DNA from: DASQZJ01 sp035638775
Lineage (GTDB): Bacteria; Pseudomonadota; Gammaproteobacteria; UBA5335; SLRW01
Reading direction: 5' to 3'
Length of the DNA: 26,415 nucleotides
Assembly (NCBI GenBank): GCA_035638775.1
Contig: DASQZJ010000062.1
Span: forward strand, 1-26,415
Shown piece by piece: positions 7,379 through 15,231 of the stretch; position 1 is the stretch's first letter; each line of letters starts with the position of its first letter. The translations under genes were made by a program, and so were the position numbers. Under the pieces are notes generated by a model, which ran no database searches, was not told where the DNA came from, and saw only the letters and a program-made list of their open reading frames with translations.

Positions 7379-8355
7379 CCACACTGATCACCGGCGCAAC
7401 GGGATTCGTGGGATCCGCCGTGCTGCGGCACCTGCTCGAGGCCGGGTACCCGGTGCGTGCGCTGGTGCGCCCGCGCAGCGATCCCCGCAACCTGGCGGAT
7501 CTCCCCGTCGAGCGCATCGAGGGCGACCTGACCGACGCCGGCTCGCTGCGCCGCGCGCTCGAGGGCTGCGATGCGCTGTTCCACGTGGCCGCGGACTATC
7601 GCCTGTGGACGCCCGACACGCGCACGCCCTACCGGGTCAACGTCGACGGCAGCCGCGCGCTCATGCACGCCGCGCTGGATGCCGGCGTGCGCCGGATCGT
7701 CTATACCAGCAGCGTGGCCGTGCTGGGCCTGCACGCGGACGGCTCGCCGGCGGACGAGAACACCCCGGTGTCACTGGCGGACATGATCGGCCACTACAAG
7801 CGTTCCAAGTACCTCGCCGAGGAGGCCGTGCGCGAGCTGGTGCGCACCCGGGACCTGCCCGCCGTGATCGTCAATCCCTCGACCCCCGTGGGTCCGCGCG
7901 ACACGCGTCCGACCCCCACCGGCCAGATGATCCGGGATGCGGCGGCCGGTCGCATGCCGGCCTACGTGGACACCGGCCTGAACATCGTCCACGTGGATGA
8001 CGTCGCCGCCGGCCACCTGCTGGCGTACGAGCACGGCCGACCCGGGGAGCGTTACGTGCTGGGCGGGGACGACATGACCCTGCAGCAGATCCTCTCGGAG
8101 ATCAGCCGCCTGAGCGGCCGTCGGCCGCCGCGGGTGCGCCTGGCGCCGTCGCTGATCCTGCCGGTGGCGTATGCCGCCGAGGCATGGGCCTCGGTCAGCA
8201 AACGCGAGCCGCTGGTCACGGTCACCGGCGTGCGGCTGGCGCGCAAGCGGATGTTCTTCTCCTCGCGCAAGGCGCGCGAGCAGCTGGGTTACGCCGCGCG
8301 TCCGGCCGGGGAGGCCCTGGCGGATGCCGTGCGCTGGTTCCGCGGAGGCAGCTGA
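7375..8355 (+). CDS. hpnA: Hopanoid-associated NAD-dependent sugar epimerase HpnA
   Basis: The 326-residue product is an extended short-chain dehydrogenase/reductase. The dinucleotide motif TGATGFVGSAV lies at 6-16, and the catalytic YxxxK appears as YKRSK with upstream serines in VYTSSVAVLG. The acidic turn GDLTDAGSL and the VNPSTPVGPRDTRPTPTG segment fit the HpnA family found in hopanoid clusters. The precise reaction is not settled; it is usually thought to act on the hopanoid sugar-like side chain. The GTG at 7375 overlaps the hpnG stop by 4 nt and has GGGGA upstream, so translation is probably coupled. It is the last gene of this operon, and only 10 bp separate its stop from the convergent dxs stop. 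Confidence 0.92.
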   Translation: MTTLITGATGFVGSAVLRHLLEAGYPVRALVRPRSDPRNLADLPVERIEGDLTDAGSLRRALEGCDALFHVAADYRLWTPDTRTPYRVNVDGSRALMHAALDAGVRRIVYTSSVAVLGLHADGSPADENTPVSLADMIGHYKRSKYLAEEAVRELVRTRDLPAVIVNPSTPVGPRDTRPTPTGQMIRDAAAGRMPAYVDTGLNIVHVDDVAAGHLLAYEHGRPGERYVLGGDDMTLQQILSEISRLSGRRPPRVRLAPSLILPVAYAAEAWASVSKREPLVTVTGVRLARKRMFFSSRKAREQLGYAARPAGEALADAVRWFRGGS

Positions 8356-8365
8356 GCGCGCTCCC

Positions 8366-10273
8366 TCAGCTGGTCTTGGTGCGGCCGTGGAGGCTGACCA
8401 CGGCGCCGTCCTGGCTCGCGTCCGGGTGCTGCCGGAAGCGCTCGATGGTGTCCCGGATGCCCGCGGCGTCGAGACCCGCATCGGTGAGCTGGTCCTCGCG
8501 CGAGCCGTGCTCGACGAAGCGGTCCGGCAGGCCGATGTTCAGCAGGTCGACGTGGATCCGCGCGGCGGACAGATACTCGCCGACCGCGCTGCCGGCGCCG
8601 CCGGCGACGACGTTGTCCTCGACCGTCACCAGCATCTCGTGTTCGCTCGCGAGCTGGCGGATCATCTCGTGGTCGAGCGGCTTGACGAAGCGCATGTTGA
8701 CCACCGTGGCGTCCAGCTCCTCGCCCACCTCGAGGGAAGGCGCCAGCATCGCGCCGAAGGCGAGGATCGCCATGCCCTTGCCGCGGCGCCGGGTCTGCGC
8801 CTTGCCGATCGGCAGTGCCTCCATCTTGTCCTCGACCGGCACCCCCGGGCCGTTGCCGCGCGGGTAGCGCACCGCCGTCGGCTGGTCCAGCTGGAAGCCG
8901 GTGTAGAGCATCTGCCGCGTCTCGTTCTCGTCCGCCGGCGCCATCACCACCATGTTGGGCACGCAGCGCAGGTAGCTCAGGTCGAACGCGCCGTGATGGG
9001 TCGGGCCGTCCGCACCCACCACCCCGGCACGGTCGATCGCGAACAGGACCGGCAGATTCTGCAGTGCCACGTCATGGATCAGCTGATCGTAGGCCCGCTG
9101 CAGGAAGGTCGAGTAGATCGCCACCACCGGCTTGAGCCCGTCGCAGGCCATGCCGGCCGCGACCGTCACCGACTGCTGCTCGGCGATGGCGACGTCCAGG
9201 TAGCGGTCCGGGAAACGCTTCTCGAACTCCACCAGCCCGGAGCCCTCCCGCATTGCCGGCGTGATGCCCATCAGGCGCGGGTCGCGCCCGGCCATGTCGC
9301 ACAGCCACTTGCCGAACACCTGGCTGTAGGTGGGTGCCGAGGGCTTGCCCGACTTCTTGATCCCCACCTTGGGATCGAACGGCTTGACGCCGTGGTAGGC
9401 GACCTGGTCGGCCTCCGCGTGCCGGTAGCCCTTGCCCTTGCGCGTGATCACGTGCAGCAGGCGCGGCCCGGTGTGGCCGCGCAGGTTCTCGAGGGTCTGC
9501 ACCAGCGTCGGCAGGTCGTGACCGTCGATCGGGCCGAAGTAGTTGAAGCCCAGCGCCTCGAACAGCGCCCCCGGGACCAGCATCCCCTTGGCGTGCTCCT
9601 CGAACCGCTTGGCGAACTCCCACGCCGGGGGCATGTGCTTGAGCACCTGCTTGCCGCCCTCGCGCAGGGCCGAGTAGAAACGGCCGGAGGTCGTGCGCGC
9701 CAGGTAGTTGGTCAGGGCGCCGACGTTGGGCGAGATCGACATCCGGTTGTCGTTCAGGATCACCAGCAGGTCGGGACGCAGGTCGCCGGCATTGTTCATC
9801 GCCTCGTAGGCCATGCCGCAGGTCATCGCTCCGTCCCCGGTGATGGTCACGACCTTGCGGTTGGCGCCGGTGCGCTGGGATGCGATGGCCATGCCCAGCG
9901 CCGCGCCGATCGAGGTCCCGGCGTGCCCGACGCCGAAGGTGTCGTATTCGCTCTCGGCCCGGCGCGGGAACGGCGCCAGGCCGTCCCACTTGCGAATGGT
10001 CCCGAGCTCCTCGCGGCGCCCGGTGAGAATCTTGTGCGGATAGGCCTGATGGCCCACGTCCCAGACGAGCCGGTCGTCCGGGGTGCTGAATACGTAGTGC
10101 AGCGCGATGGTGAGCTCGACCGCCCCGAGGCCCGCCCCGAGGTGGCCGCCGTTTGCAGCGATGGTGTCCAGCAGGTAGTTTCGCAACTCCTCTGCCAGCT
10201 GCTCCAGGTCGGCCCGGTCGAGCGCTCTCACGTCCGCCGGCTTGTCAATGCTTTTCAGCAGAGGGTAGGGCAT
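8366..10273 (-). CDS. dxs: 1-deoxy-D-xylulose-5-phosphate synthase
   Basis: The 635-residue enzyme condenses pyruvate with glyceraldehyde 3-phosphate, using thiamine diphosphate, in the first MEP-pathway step; it supplies precursors for squalene. Visible marks are GGHLGAGLG near the N-terminus, VWDVGHQAYPHKILTGRR, the thiamine-diphosphate motif beginning GDGAMTCGM and ending LNDN, and the C-terminal GADGPTHHGAFDLSYLRC. The catalytic glutamate lies in DVAIAEQQSVTVAAG; most Dxs sequences I know read AEQH here, so the following histidine is replaced by glutamine. The ATG at 10273 is preceded by GGGGAG at good distance; an in-frame ATG at 10294 lacks conserved sequence. Convergent with hpnA and divergent from ispH. 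Confidence 0.95.
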   Translation of the reverse strand: MPYPLLKSIDKPADVRALDRADLEQLAEELRNYLLDTIAANGGHLGAGLGAVELTIALHYVFSTPDDRLVWDVGHQAYPHKILTGRREELGTIRKWDGLAPFPRRAESEYDTFGVGHAGTSIGAALGMAIASQRTGANRKVVTITGDGAMTCGMAYEAMNNAGDLRPDLLVILNDNRMSISPNVGALTNYLARTTSGRFYSALREGGKQVLKHMPPAWEFAKRFEEHAKGMLVPGALFEALGFNYFGPIDGHDLPTLVQTLENLRGHTGPRLLHVITRKGKGYRHAEADQVAYHGVKPFDPKVGIKKSGKPSAPTYSQVFGKWLCDMAGRDPRLMGITPAMREGSGLVEFEKRFPDRYLDVAIAEQQSVTVAAGMACDGLKPVVAIYSTFLQRAYDQLIHDVALQNLPVLFAIDRAGVVGADGPTHHGAFDLSYLRCVPNMVVMAPADENETRQMLYTGFQLDQPTAVRYPRGNGPGVPVEDKMEALPIGKAQTRRRGKGMAILAFGAMLAPSLEVGEELDATVVNMRFVKPLDHEMIRQLASEHEMLVTVEDNVVAGGAGSAVGEYLSAARIHVDLLNIGLPDRFVEHGSREDQLTDAGLDAAGIRDTIERFRQHPDASQDGAVVSLHGRTKTS

Positions 10274-10648
10274 TCGGTGTTCTCCCCGCTCCATGGTTCG
10301 GGATTTGGCTGCCGAAGTGCCGGATAGGTTCCGCACTCCGTCGCATTCCCGCCATCGTAATGACAACAGCTGTCGGCCGCATCATGCAAAAGTATACGGC
10401 CTCGCGTATCCTTTATTACATAACTTGATACCAATGTAGTTCAAATGCTAATAGTGACGAAGTCCCGCAATTCAGGCATACCGGGCCTCGCCGCGACAGC
10501 GGGGATGCCGGGCGCGTCACGGGAGGTGATTCCGGCCGCCACTCCCTGATACGGTATGCATGGTGCGGGAACCGCCCGGCGGCCGCGCCGGCCGGAAGCG
10601 CCGGAACGGCGGCCAGGGCACGCAAGAACACCAAATGCGGAGCAGGTT
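10274..10648. promoter_or_regulatory. Divergent dxs/ispH control region with an AT-rich core
   Basis: This 375-bp gap holds no recognisable gene. Its centre (about 10355-10465) is clearly less GC-rich than the rest of the window. On the minus strand TATACT (rc of 10391-10396) is a good -10 match for dxs with a poor -35. On the plus strand TTGATA (10425-10430) and TAATAG, about 18 bp further on and preceded by TGC, could serve ispH. An 8-bp palindrome ACAGCTGT lies near 10366-10373. GGAGGTGAT at 10522-10530 is an extended Shine-Dalgarno match with no start codon at useful distance. Confidence 0.45.
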
Positions 10649-11569
10649 ATGGAAGCGACTCTCGCACAACCGCGGGGATTCTGCGCCGGCGTCGTACGCG
10701 CCGTGGACATCGTCGAGCGCGCACTCGACCGCTATGGCGCCCCCGTCTACGTTCTCCACGAGATCGTGCACAACGGGCACGTGGTGCGGGACCTGGAGAA
10801 CCGCGGCGCCATCTTCGTGGAGTCCCTGGACGAGATCCCCCGGGGTGCCGTGACCATCTTCAGCGCCCACGGCGTATCGCGATCGGTGGTCACGGAAGCC
10901 GATTCCCGCGGCCTCGAGGTGATCGACGCGACCTGCCCGCTGGTCACCAAGGTGCACAAGCAGGCGCAGCGCTTCGATCTCGAGGGGCGCGAGGTGATCA
11001 TCATCGGCCACGTCGGGCATCCCGAGGTGGAAGGCACGCGCGGGTCGATCAACGGGCCGGTGCACGTGCTGTGCTCCGTCGAGGAGGTGGAGCAGCTGGC
11101 GGTGCAGGATCCCTCCCACCTGGCCTACGTGACCCAGACGACGCTCAGCCTGGACGACACCCAGGCGGTGGTGGAGGCCCTCAAGCGGCGCTTCCCGGAC
11201 ATCCGCGGGCCCGGCCTCAAGGACATCTGCTATGCCACGCAGAACCGGCAGAACGCCGTCCGGGACCTCGCCGCCGACTGCGACGTGATGCTGGTGGTGG
11301 GCGCGCGCAACAGCTCGAACTCCAACCGGCTGCGCGAGGTCGGGGAACAACAGGGTACCCGCGCCTATCTGATACAGAGCGAAGACGACATCGATCCGTC
11401 CTGGTTCGACCGGGATTCGCGCATCGGAATCACGGCGGGAGCGTCCGCGCCGGAGGTCCTGGTGCAGCGCGTCCTGGACCGGCTCAAGGGCCTGGGCCTG
11501 ACGGATGTGCACGAGGCGGACGGCATCCACGAGGTCACGACCTTCGCACTGCCGTCCGCGGTACTGTAG
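10649..11569 (+). CDS. ispH: 4-hydroxy-3-methylbut-2-enyl diphosphate reductase IspH
   Basis: IspH performs the last MEP step, making isopentenyl and dimethylallyl diphosphate with an iron-sulfur cluster. All three cluster cysteines are in their expected contexts: PRGFCAGV near the start, DATCPLV in the middle and DICYATQNRQ in the last third. The substrate-binding HEIVHN, GHPEVEGT and SSNSNRLREV motifs are also present. Length (306 aa) is normal. The ATG at 10649 has GGAG 7-8 nt upstream and lies just before the conserved start. It reads towards hpnH, 135 bp downstream; an ispH-hpnH pairing is common in hopanoid clusters and suggests coordinated precursor supply. Confidence 0.96.
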   Translation: MEATLAQPRGFCAGVVRAVDIVERALDRYGAPVYVLHEIVHNGHVVRDLENRGAIFVESLDEIPRGAVTIFSAHGVSRSVVTEADSRGLEVIDATCPLVTKVHKQAQRFDLEGREVIIIGHVGHPEVEGTRGSINGPVHVLCSVEEVEQLAVQDPSHLAYVTQTTLSLDDTQAVVEALKRRFPDIRGPGLKDICYATQNRQNAVRDLAADCDVMLVVGARNSSNSNRLREVGEQQGTRAYLIQSEDDIDPSWFDRDSRIGITAGASAPEVLVQRVLDRLKGLGLTDVHEADGIHEVTTFALPSAVL

Positions 11570-11645
11570 AAGCTTTCGGGCATCGCGCGGCACGCGCCGG
11601 ATGCGGCGGCCTGCGAAAGTCCGGGACGGATTTCCCGCGGTCGCC

Positions 11646-11685
11646 TATAGTTCGAATGCACGCGGCGGGGGAAACAGCCCCCGCC
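11646..11685 (+). promoter_or_regulatory. Putative hpnH promoter -10 element and leader hairpin
   Basis: TATAGT (11646-11651) matches five of six bases of a -10 element; I see no convincing -35. Transcription would begin near 11658, and a perfect stem, GGCGGGGG (11664-11671) with CCCCCGCC (11678-11685) and loop AAACAG, would then sit almost at the 5' end of the mRNA, 19 nt before the ATG. It could protect the 5' end, affect translation, or end ispH transcription; no T-run follows. Confidence 0.4.
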
Positions 11686-11704
11686 CCGGCCACAAGGAGA
11701 AGGC

Positions 11705-12844
11705 ATGGGAATACCGCTGATCCAGCAAGCGAGAGTGGGCAGCTACATCATCGGCAAGAAGCTCAAGGGTGAGAAGCGCTATCCGCTGGTTCTCATGCTC
11801 GAGCCGCTGTTCCAGTGCAACCTGGCCTGCCCGGGTTGCGGCAAGATCGACTACGAGCAGGACATCCTCAAGCAGCGCATGAGCGTCGAGGACGCTCTCG
11901 GCGCCGTGGACGAGTGCGGCGCGCCGGTGGTCTCGATCCCCGGGGGCGAGCCCCTGATCCACAAGGACATCGTGGAGATCGTCGAGGGCATCATCGCGCG
12001 CAAGAAGTTCGTCTACCTGTGCACGAACGCCGTGCTGCTGGAGAAGAAGCTGCACCTGTTCGAGCCCTCGCCCTACCTGACGTTCTCGGTGCACCTGGAC
12101 GGCGACCGCGAGCGCCACGACGAGTCGGTCGACCGCGACGGCGTGTTCGACAAGGCGGTTTCGGCGATCCGTACCGCCGCCGAGCGCGGCTTCCGGGTGA
12201 ACGTCAACTGCACCCTGTTCGACGGCGAGGATCCCGAGCGCGTGGCCGGGTTCTTCGACCACGTCTCCACGCTGGGGATCGAGGGCATCACCGTTTCGCC
12301 GGGCTACAGCTACGAGCACGCGCCGGACCAGGACGTGTTCCTGCCCCGCACGCGCAGCAAGGAGCTGTTCCGGGACATCTTCCGCAACGGCAAGAAGCGG
12401 AACAAGAAGTGGCCGCTGAACCACTCGAGCCTGTTCCTCGACTTCCTGGCGGGCAACCAGGCTTACGAGTGCACGCCCTGGAGCAACCCGACCTACAACA
12501 TCTTCGGCTGGCAGAAGCCGTGCTACCTGCTGGTGGACGAAGGCTACGCGTCCAGCTTCCGCGAGCTGATGGAAGAGACCGAGTGGGAGCACTACGGCTT
12601 CGGGCGCAATCCCAAGTGCGACAACTGCATGGCGCACTGCGGCTACGAGGGCACGGCCGTCGAGGACGTGTTCCGTCATCCGCTGAAGGCCTTCATGAAG
12701 TCCCTGACCGGACCGCGCACGGAGGGCCCGATGGCCCGCGAGCTGCCGATCCGCTACGACCCGAAGAACCGCCCTTCCCCGGCAGAAGGCAACGAGGTGC
12801 GGGTACCGGTGGAGGACATCTCGCACCGCTACGGCAACCGTTGA
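11705..12844 (+). CDS. hpnH: Adenosylhopane synthase HpnH (radical SAM)
   Basis: HpnH joins the 5'-deoxyadenosyl group of S-adenosylmethionine to hopene, giving adenosylhopane, the first C35 hopanoid. The radical-SAM cluster motif CxxxCxxC is present as CNLACPGC (about residues 39-46), and IPGGEPLIHKD matches the SAM-binding GGE region. Later cysteines (ECTPWS, KPCYLL, KCDNCMAHCGYEG) are typical of the HpnH C-terminal part. The N-terminus MGIPLIQQARVGSYIIGKK is also characteristic. Length is 379 residues, normal for the family. AGGAGAAGGC before the ATG is the strongest ribosome-binding site in the cluster. hpnB follows with no gap. Confidence 0.96.
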   Translation: MGIPLIQQARVGSYIIGKKLKGEKRYPLVLMLEPLFQCNLACPGCGKIDYEQDILKQRMSVEDALGAVDECGAPVVSIPGGEPLIHKDIVEIVEGIIARKKFVYLCTNAVLLEKKLHLFEPSPYLTFSVHLDGDRERHDESVDRDGVFDKAVSAIRTAAERGFRVNVNCTLFDGEDPERVAGFFDHVSTLGIEGITVSPGYSYEHAPDQDVFLPRTRSKELFRDIFRNGKKRNKKWPLNHSSLFLDFLAGNQAYECTPWSNPTYNIFGWQKPCYLLVDEGYASSFRELMEETEWEHYGFGRNPKCDNCMAHCGYEGTAVEDVFRHPLKAFMKSLTGPRTEGPMARELPIRYDPKNRPSPAEGNEVRVPVEDISHRYGNR

Positions 12845-13951
12845 GTGCACTGGCTCGAGCTCGCGCTCCCCGGCTGCCTGATGTGGCTCGGCGTGCTCCT
12901 GGCCCCCTGGCAGCCGTGGCGGGTGCGCGAGCGGCTCGAGGCCGACCCGGCCGGACGGCCGCCTTCCCTGGATGACGTAACGGTCCTGATCCCCGCGCGC
13001 GACGAGGCCGACGTGATCGGCGAGACGCTCGCCGGCGTGCGCGACCAGGGAGCCGGTGCGCGCGTGGTGGTCATCGACGATGGCTCCACGGACGGTACCG
13101 CCGCCACGGCGCGGGAGGCCAGAGCGGAAGTGGTCGCGGGCAGTCCCCTGCCGGACGGCTGGGCCGGCAAGCTCTGGGCGCTCGAGCAGGGCCGCCGCAC
13201 GGTCGACACCCCCCTGATCCTGCTGCTGGACGCCGACATCCGGCTGCAGCCCGGCACCCTGGCGGCCATGCGGACCCGGCTGCACCGCGACCGGCTGCAG
13301 CTGGTCTCGCTGATGGCCGAGCTGCGCATGCACAGCTTCTGGGAACGCATGCTGCTTCCGGCCTTCGTGTTCTTCTTCCGGCTGCTGTACCCGTTCGGTC
13401 TCGCCAACGACCCGCGCCGCCGCATGGCGGCGGCCGCCGGGGGCTGCCTGCTGCTGGAGGCGTCCGCCCTGGACCGGGCCGGCGGCTTCGCGAGCCTGCG
13501 CGGGGCGATCATCGACGACTGCTCCCTGGCCCGCCGGATCAAGGATGCCGGGGGACGCACCTGGGTGGGGCTGAGCCACGCCGCGAGCAGCCTGCGGCGC
13601 TACGAGAGCCTGGCCGCCATTCGCGACATGGTCGCCCGGTCCGCCTACACGCAGCTGCGCTACTCCCCGCTGCTGCTGCTGCTGTGCAGCGTGCTCATGG
13701 TCGCCGCCTTCTGGCTCCCGCTCGCCGCCCTGGCGGGCCCGGCGCCGGCCCGCGCGGTGGCGCTCGCGTCCCTCGCCGGCATGGCCCTCGCCTACCTGCC
13801 GACGCTGCGCTTCTACCGGCTCCGGCCATGGTGGTGCCTGGCGCTGCCGGCGATCGGCGGCTGCTTCCTGGCGATGACCTGGATTTCGGCGCTACGCTAC
13901 TGGCGCGGCGAGCGCTCGCGCTGGAAGGGGCGGGTCTACCAGCGGGGATGA
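12845..13951 (+). CDS. hpnB: Hopanoid-associated glycosyltransferase HpnB (GT2 family)
   Basis: The 368-residue product has a family-2 glycosyltransferase domain between membrane segments. Visible are the entry strand VTVLIPARDEADVIGE (45-60), the nucleotide-sugar aspartates in DDGSTDGT (78-85), the metal-binding DAD (129-131) and IDDCSLARRI (223-232). The tracts SFWERMLLPAFVFFF and NDPRRRMAAAAGGC are diagnostic of HpnB as I remember it and distinguish it from HpnI. One hydrophobic helix lies at the N-terminus and about three after residue 274, so it should be an inner-membrane enzyme with a cytoplasmic catalytic domain. Its acceptor is not established. The GTG start follows the hpnH stop directly, so translation is probably coupled. 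Its TGA overlaps an ATG at 13948. Confidence 0.88.
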   Translation: MHWLELALPGCLMWLGVLLAPWQPWRVRERLEADPAGRPPSLDDVTVLIPARDEADVIGETLAGVRDQGAGARVVVIDDGSTDGTAATAREARAEVVAGSPLPDGWAGKLWALEQGRRTVDTPLILLLDADIRLQPGTLAAMRTRLHRDRLQLVSLMAELRMHSFWERMLLPAFVFFFRLLYPFGLANDPRRRMAAAAGGCLLLEASALDRAGGFASLRGAIIDDCSLARRIKDAGGRTWVGLSHAASSLRRYESLAAIRDMVARSAYTQLRYSPLLLLLCSVLMVAAFWLPLAALAGPAPARAVALASLAGMALAYLPTLRFYRLRPWWCLALPAIGGCFLAMTWISALRYWRGERSRWKGRVYQRG

Positions 13952-14043
13952 GGTGCCGCATCGGCGCCACGGGATTCGAAACGGGGCTTTCCGTCCCGCC
14001 GCCGGCGGGCGGGAGTGGACGTCACGGGGGATCGGGCAACGAC

Positions 14044-15231
14044 ATGTCGGCACCTGCCACGGACCTGCCACGCGACCGGCAGACGCCACGCCACGGCGCA
14101 TCGCTGCGCTGCCTGTTCGCCGTGCACGACTGGGGCCTCGGCCATGCCACCCGCGACCTGCCGCTGATCCGGGCGCTCGCCGACGCCGGGCACGCGGTGA
14201 CGGTGCTCTCCACCGGTCGCGCCATGACGCTGCTGCAGCAGGAGCTCGGCGGGCGCTGCGAGTACCTCGACTACCCGGACATGCCCAAGCCGCTGGGCCG
14301 CACGGCGGCCGGCTTCTACGTGCGGATGAGCCTGAGCATGCCGCGGGTGCTGTGGCTGTTCCGCCGCGAGCGCGGGCTCACGCGCCGGCTGGTGCGCGAG
14401 CGGCGCCTCGACCGGGTGATCTCCGACAGCCGCTTCGGAGTGGTCTCCACCGAGGTGCCCAGTTACTACATCTTCCATTCCCTGCGCCAGATCATGCCGC
14501 GCCCCCTGCGGCCCTTCGACCGGCTGGTGGAGCACAACCAGCGCCGCATGCTCTCGGACGCGCGCCTGGTGCTGGTACCGGACCAGGAGGAGGACGGCAT
14601 CGCCGGCCGCCTGTGCCACGACCTGGCTTTCGACTGGAGCGGCCGCGCCGCCTACCTCGGGATCCTCTCCAGCGTGCGCGCCGAGCCGGTGGAGCAGGAC
14701 GTCGACGTATTCATCAGCGTCTCGGGCGCGGAGCCGCAGCGCAGCTACTTCGAGCAGGTGGTCCTGGAGCAGGTCCCGCGGCTCCGCGGGCGCCGCGTGG
14801 AGGTCGCCCTGGGTCGGCCCGACCTCCCCTATCGCCGCTGGCAGCACGGCGGCGCCACCGTGCACACCTATCTCGACCGCGCCGGCCAGCAGCGCATGCT
14901 CAACCGGGCGCGGCTGGTGGTCACGCGTTCCGGCTACACCACCATGATGGAGCTGGCCGAGCTGGGCCGGCGGGCGCTGCTGGTGCCGACCGTGGGGCAG
15001 AGCGAGCAGGAGTACCTGGCCGATTACCATCACCGCCGCGGCCATGCACACGCGGTGCGCCAGTCCGAGCTCGACCTGGAGCGCGACGTCCCGCGGGCGG
15101 AACGCACGCCGGGCCTGCCTCGGGCGCACCCGACGGCGGAATCAGTCCGCCGGTTCCTGGAGCTGGTCGGCGCTGGCGCTGGCGCGGACGAGGTCGCGCC
15201 GCAGCCAGAACAGGACCGGAAGGCAGAGTAG
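14044..15231 (+). CDS. MurG/GT28-like glycosyltransferase of unknown acceptor
   Basis: The 395-residue product resembles GT-B enzymes of the MurG/GT28 type. It starts with the donor-side loop FAVHDWGLGHATRDLPLIRA (25-44), which has the GxGH pattern, and has a C-terminal half containing a VVTRSGYTTMMELAELGRRALLVPT segment, as expected for nucleotide-sugar binding; DVFISVSGAEPQR marks the domain junction. No membrane segment is obvious. The ATG at 14044 has a weak ribosome-binding site; an ATG at 13948 overlaps the hpnB stop (ATGA) and would add 32 low-complexity residues, so that start is a real alternative. It follows hpnB, suggesting a role in lipid or hopanoid glycosylation; that is inference. 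Its last 90 nt overlap the convergent membrane-protein gene. Confidence 0.75.
   Translation: MSAPATDLPRDRQTPRHGASLRCLFAVHDWGLGHATRDLPLIRALADAGHAVTVLSTGRAMTLLQQELGGRCEYLDYPDMPKPLGRTAAGFYVRMSLSMPRVLWLFRRERGLTRRLVRERRLDRVISDSRFGVVSTEVPSYYIFHSLRQIMPRPLRPFDRLVEHNQRRMLSDARLVLVPDQEEDGIAGRLCHDLAFDWSGRAAYLGILSSVRAEPVEQDVDVFISVSGAEPQRSYFEQVVLEQVPRLRGRRVEVALGRPDLPYRRWQHGGATVHTYLDRAGQQRMLNRARLVVTRSGYTTMMELAELGRRALLVPTVGQSEQEYLADYHHRRGHAHAVRQSELDLERDVPRAERTPGLPRAHPTAESVRRFLELVGAGAGADEVAPQPEQDRKAE

Noticed and set aside
10522..10530. Extended Shine-Dalgarno match GGAGGTGAT
   Set aside because: No ATG, GTG or TTG lies at useful distance and no conserved frame follows; ispH starts well downstream with its own site.
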